In this document: piece after piece, positions 60,741-64,000 of the stretch | Layout of the letters: the number at the start of each line of letters is the position of its first letter | How positions within the stretch are numbered: the first letter of the stretch is position 1 | Source of the DNA: Tyto alba | Taxonomy: Eukaryota; Chordata; Aves; Strigiformes; Tytonidae | DNA: 64,000 nt | NCBI RefSeq assembly: GCF_018691265.1 | Contig: NW_024881282.1 | Coordinates: 49,483,122 to 49,547,121, forward strand | Direction of reading: 5' to 3' | Notes under the pieces: model-generated | The model's database searches: none | Told to the model about the DNA's origin: nothing | The model's input: only the letters and a program-made list of their open reading frames with translations | Made by a program: the position numbers and the translations under genes

Positions 60741-63338
60741 AACAAATTGTCCACTCAGCTCCACTTCCAAGTGTAGTATAAGTTTGTGTAAATGTTTAAT
60801 AAACAGTAGTTTCAGTTCACTTTGATTTGTATTCAGTGTCAATGTGTTCAATTAATGGGCAGGTGCTGTTAGGAATTTTAGACTAAGACAAAGAACCTTC
60901 AGCTTCCCAGTCCAAATAGGAAATATTATTTCTTTGACAACTAGTTTATTATTCTGGTGCTTTACTGACTCCTGACTACATTAGATTTGCCCTTAAAAAG
61001 GAACTGAAAACTCTCTATTTCACAGTTTCTAACTCTGAATCTAGCATACAAATTCAGCATGACGACTCCTCACAGGCCAAATAATTTTTCCAAGCTATTT
61101 ACTTGGATGAATATTTACTAAGTTAACAGAGGAAATGTTTAATATGGATGTTTTTGTCCACAGAATTTCAGCTTTTCCAGATTGTTTTACTTAAAGTACT
61201 ATTAAAATCGAATCTCCTCTACTTACACTTGTACACAAGCTGGCTTGAAATACAGTTAGCAACTATTAACTAAAACCTGTTCAGTTGTTTAAAAATCAGG
61301 GCATTGAATTTAGGTACGTAGATGTATTTTTAAGAACCAGATCCAGAAATTGGCTAAAGCTGAGCTTTTGCAAACTCGAGCTACTTCAAGAGTAAATGAG
61401 GTTCCAATACAGAAAAACAACATGATCTAAAAAACTCTCACTTGACTGCTGCCAGACTCAGCTGGGAATGGGAAAATGTCTTACATGCCCTGGCACATCT
61501 GGGGGCTGATCCCAAACTTACCACTTTGAGGACAACGAACCAGTGGTAAGTCTGTCCCTTGGAAGTGATTTTACCATTCATCAAACACTTCAGGAGAGGA
61601 TGAGGAAGCTGCAGAGCATGAGGCTGCACCGAGGGTGTCAATCAATCACTGAAACCCCGGGTTTGCTCTCGGTTGACTACACTGTCATGCTTTAGATGTT
61701 TTGCCCTGTCCAGAATGTAAAACTCAAACACTACTTATTTCAGAAAATAGGACATTTGGTCAGGAGCTGGAAGACCTGTGGTTTGGCTTCATTGCCCAAA
61801 AGTATTTCGAAATGACCGTCTAAACATGGTAAATCAGTGTAAGATGCATAAGCAGTTCTTGAGGATCCCAAACCCACAACTGTACCCTTCCATTAACACA
61901 TCTTAATCAGCAGATGTGCAGTCATCTTCCTCTTGATTTTTTAATTTCTCTGACTATAAAATGGCTGGGACACTTTTCTGCACCACAGCACAACAGTTAC
62001 ACTGAAAGGTGCAGTAACGCCTGTCCTTGCCCTGCACCACATTGCTTAGGGCACCTGCTGACAGCATGGGAAAACACACAAGCTTTGCTTTGTTCATGAA
62101 CTGAAACTGGCCCTGGCTCTCCAGTTGCTCAAATGCTTTTCCTGATCATGACTAAAAGAAGAGAGTGATTCCTTGCTCAGCCAGGGAGTAACCAGTATCT
62201 ACAAGTATCCAAAATCAATTGCAGTGCCTCCCTGTGGCCCTGAGAGCAGGAACAACTTCAATTCACTTGTGCTCAGTATTTCCAGCTGGTTGCCTCCACT
62301 GGGCTGTGTACATGCTGGTTTACAGTGCTGCTCAGCATGTTGGTTAGTTTTGAATCTCATTCCCAGGCATTTGTCTTTTCCAACACACGGTGTCTGCCAG
62401 GCATGGTGTGTGCATGCCTCCATTGAGATTTGGATTCTACTGTCTAGCAAGATTGGGGAGAGACACCCAAAATATCCAAGAAACTTTAATTCTGATTTTG
62501 GATTCTGATTCTAATACAGGAATCTAAGTTTCATCCTCTCCTTTCCCATAACTCATTTGCTTTTATTAATGTTAATAGAACCTTAAATAACTTCAAAACA
62601 GAGATTATTTTTTTTTTTCTCCAAATTCTAATGGCTGCATCCCTTCAGCCTCTTTGATAACACCCAGCTCCTCTGGATGAGGTGCAAAGACTATAGACCT
62701 ACTCTGGTGTCAAAGAAGCCAAACATTTGACTGTGCAATAGCTGTACTATTTGCCTTTGTTTTTTGATTTCACTCACACTGGAGACTGTGAAGGGTGCAC
62801 TTTACCTACTGTTAGAAATAAAACAGAAGATGGCCTGTGTTGGTACATAATTTAACTGTGTTTTACAGTTTTTCTGATAGTAGAAGAGGAAAAAATATGC
62901 CTGGGTAGAAAATGAAGCAGAGAAGTTAAGAGATTTGTTTCAAGTTTCATTTATGTTAAGCTCACTGTCTGAAAACTGTCATGAGCTTTTTCTTTTTCTA
63001 TGAGCTAATTAGGGATATTTCTTGAAGAAATATATTTTATCCAGCAATCTGCTACTGTACTCTGTTGAAAAGTGGTAACAAGTGAAAAGAAATATTCATT
63101 ACCTAAGTGAAGTATTAAGAAATTTTACGATTCTTTGAATAAGTTGATATTCATTAAAAGTGATTAATTATTCAGTGAACAGTTTTTTACAATTCTGGAG
63201 TTGCTTGCCTATCATAAAGAACTAAACAATTATCAAATAACGGCAATACTGATATAGAATATAGCAAATATTCTAAATGTGACTATTATAGAAATGGCAA
63301 AATTAACTGAGTAAGATTAATCAGATTTTATTAATTGT
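60741..63338. other. Unique sequence, no gene seen
   Basis: The interval from about 61440 to 62480 is somewhat GC-richer and holds several open frames of 60-110 codons on both strands, none with a recognisable domain or convincing splice context. Confidence 0.4.
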
Positions 63339-63343
63339 CTATA
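63339..63343 (+). repeat. 5' target-site duplication CTATA
   Basis: CTATA directly precedes the LTR and is repeated exactly at 63945-63949. Confidence 0.93.
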
Positions 63344-63608
63344 TGTCTTAGTTTGGGCTGAAATAGAGTTAATATTCCTTTTCAGGGACTAGATGAGTGC
63401 TGTGTTTTGGATTTAGCTTTGGGTTTGGTATGGGAAAAATGCGGATAGCACACTGATGTTTTCAGCTGCTGCTGAGACTTCGAGGACTCTCCGACTCTCC
63501 ATGTCCTGCCCGTGCGCCAGGGCACAGGGAGCAGGGAGGGAGCACGGACAGAGCACCTGACCCAAACTGGCCAGTGAAATATTCCATATCATGGAACGTC
63601 ATGCTCAC

Positions 63609-63615
63609 TATATAG
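63609..63615 (+). promoter_or_regulatory. LTR TATA box
   Basis: TATATAG sits at the position equivalent to TATAAAG in the shorter relative. Confidence 0.55.
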
Positions 63616-63810
63616 AGGAGGGGTGGTTGGGAAGGAGCTCTGTCGCTTCCGGGATTGCGATTGTGGGATCTTGGTATCTTGGGGTCGCTGGCTGGGAACA
63701 GGCTGGGTATTGGTTAGCGGGTGGTGAGCAATTACGCTGTACATTGCCTGTTTATATATTTCTTTTTGTTTTCCCCCCATCATCGTTATTGTTTTCATTT
63801 TATTGCCATT

Positions 63811-63816
63811 ATTAAA
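63811..63816 (+). promoter_or_regulatory. LTR polyadenylation signal ATTAAA
   Basis: ATTAAACTG, conserved with the copy at 49736. Confidence 0.6.
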
Positions 63817-63944
63817 CTGTTCTTATCTCAGCCTGCGAGTCTCCCTTCACCCCTCTAATCCCCTCCCCCATTCCCAGGTGGGGAGGGGGAAGGGAGGGTG
63901 ATTAGCTGTGGTGGTTGGCTGCCGACCAGGCTCAAACCACAACA

Positions 63945-63949
63945 CTATA
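63945..63949 (+). repeat. 3' target-site duplication CTATA
   Basis: The exact partner of 63339-63343. Confidence 0.93.
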
Positions 63950-64000
63950 TTATTCGGTTTTGTCATAATTTCTGTATTTTTATATAAAAGTTTATAAGTT

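Larger units (their letters stand above)
63344..63944 (+). mobile_element. Solo LTR, avian ERVL-like (longer copy)
   Basis: The element starts TGTCTTAGTTTGGGCTG and ends CTCAAACCACAACA, with CTATA on both sides. The order of elements is the same as in 49736-50218. A 5' block with TAGAGTTAATATT comes first, then a GTGTTTTGGATTTAG segment that the other copy lacks. TATATAG (63609-63615), a GGTGGTGAGCAATTACGCTG block, ATTAAA (63811-63816), the ATCTCAGCCTGCGAG block and the closing GTTGGCTGCCGACC block follow. The host sequence resumes right after the duplication, so it is a solo LTR and not the start of a provirus. No coding capacity. Confidence 0.95.

Noticed and set aside
49736..63944. The two ERVL-like LTRs as the ends of one provirus
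   Set aside because: Each LTR has its own perfect duplication on both sides, the duplications differ, and the interval holds no gag or pol, only unique DNA and an inverted CR1.
1..64000. CRISPR array, tRNA, rRNA or bacterial-type operon
   Set aside because: No regularly spaced direct repeats with unique spacers, no tRNA B-box with a cloverleaf, and no rRNA-like blocks were seen; the content is vertebrate.

Overview
This 64 kb window looks like bird nuclear DNA from a gene-poor intergenic or intronic region. Two kinds of evidence support this. First, there are several CR1 LINE fragments, including copies that end in the avian-type 3' repeat related to ATTCTATG. Second, there are solo LTRs of the common avian ERVL-like type: TG...CA ends, an internal TATA box, an ATTAAA signal, and a 3' end reading close to AAACCACAACA. 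Most of the rest is AT-rich single-copy-looking sequence broken up by poly-A/poly-T runs. No bacterial-style operon, rRNA, tRNA or CRISPR array is visible, and I can assign no complete host protein-coding gene.

Layout from left to right. A 343-nt pure-purine hexamer array lies at 234-576. Unique sequence follows, with a probable ancient CR1 fragment on the minus strand near 3225-3405 and a GC-rich block of unknown origin at about 7580-7830. A complete-looking LTR spans 8793-9607, and a 5'-truncated CR1 on the minus strand (copy A) spans about 9934-11630. Between 11.6 and 29.4 kb the sequence is mostly unique. It holds a relative of the 8793 LTR (25635-25880), three guanine-rich stretches with quadruplex potential (19.08, 26.43 and 29.13 kb), and a weak candidate for a terminal coding exon (24138-24346) followed by an AATAAA. 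CR1 copy B (plus, 29394-30445) comes next, then another unique stretch with probable ancient CR1 pieces at 37868-38120 and 39300-39425.

The right third is richer in mobile elements. CR1 copy C (plus, about 45655-47893) is the longest and retains the reverse-transcriptase FADD motif but has several stops. A short CR1 tail lies at 49463-49535. A solo LTR at 49736-50218 has a perfect 5-bp duplication (GTTAA), and CR1 copy D (minus, 55969-57440) follows. A second solo LTR of the same type, at 63344-63944, also has a perfect 5-bp duplication (CTATA).

The recognisable coding sequence is all decayed reverse transcriptase. CR1 copies A and C resemble each other, as do B and D, so at least two CR1 lineages contributed, plus an older layer. 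No two features can be shown to act together in a pathway. I found no convincing new biological system. The best leads are the long polypurine array, the exon-like open frames, and the paired solo LTRs and inverted CR1 pairs as recombination substrates.
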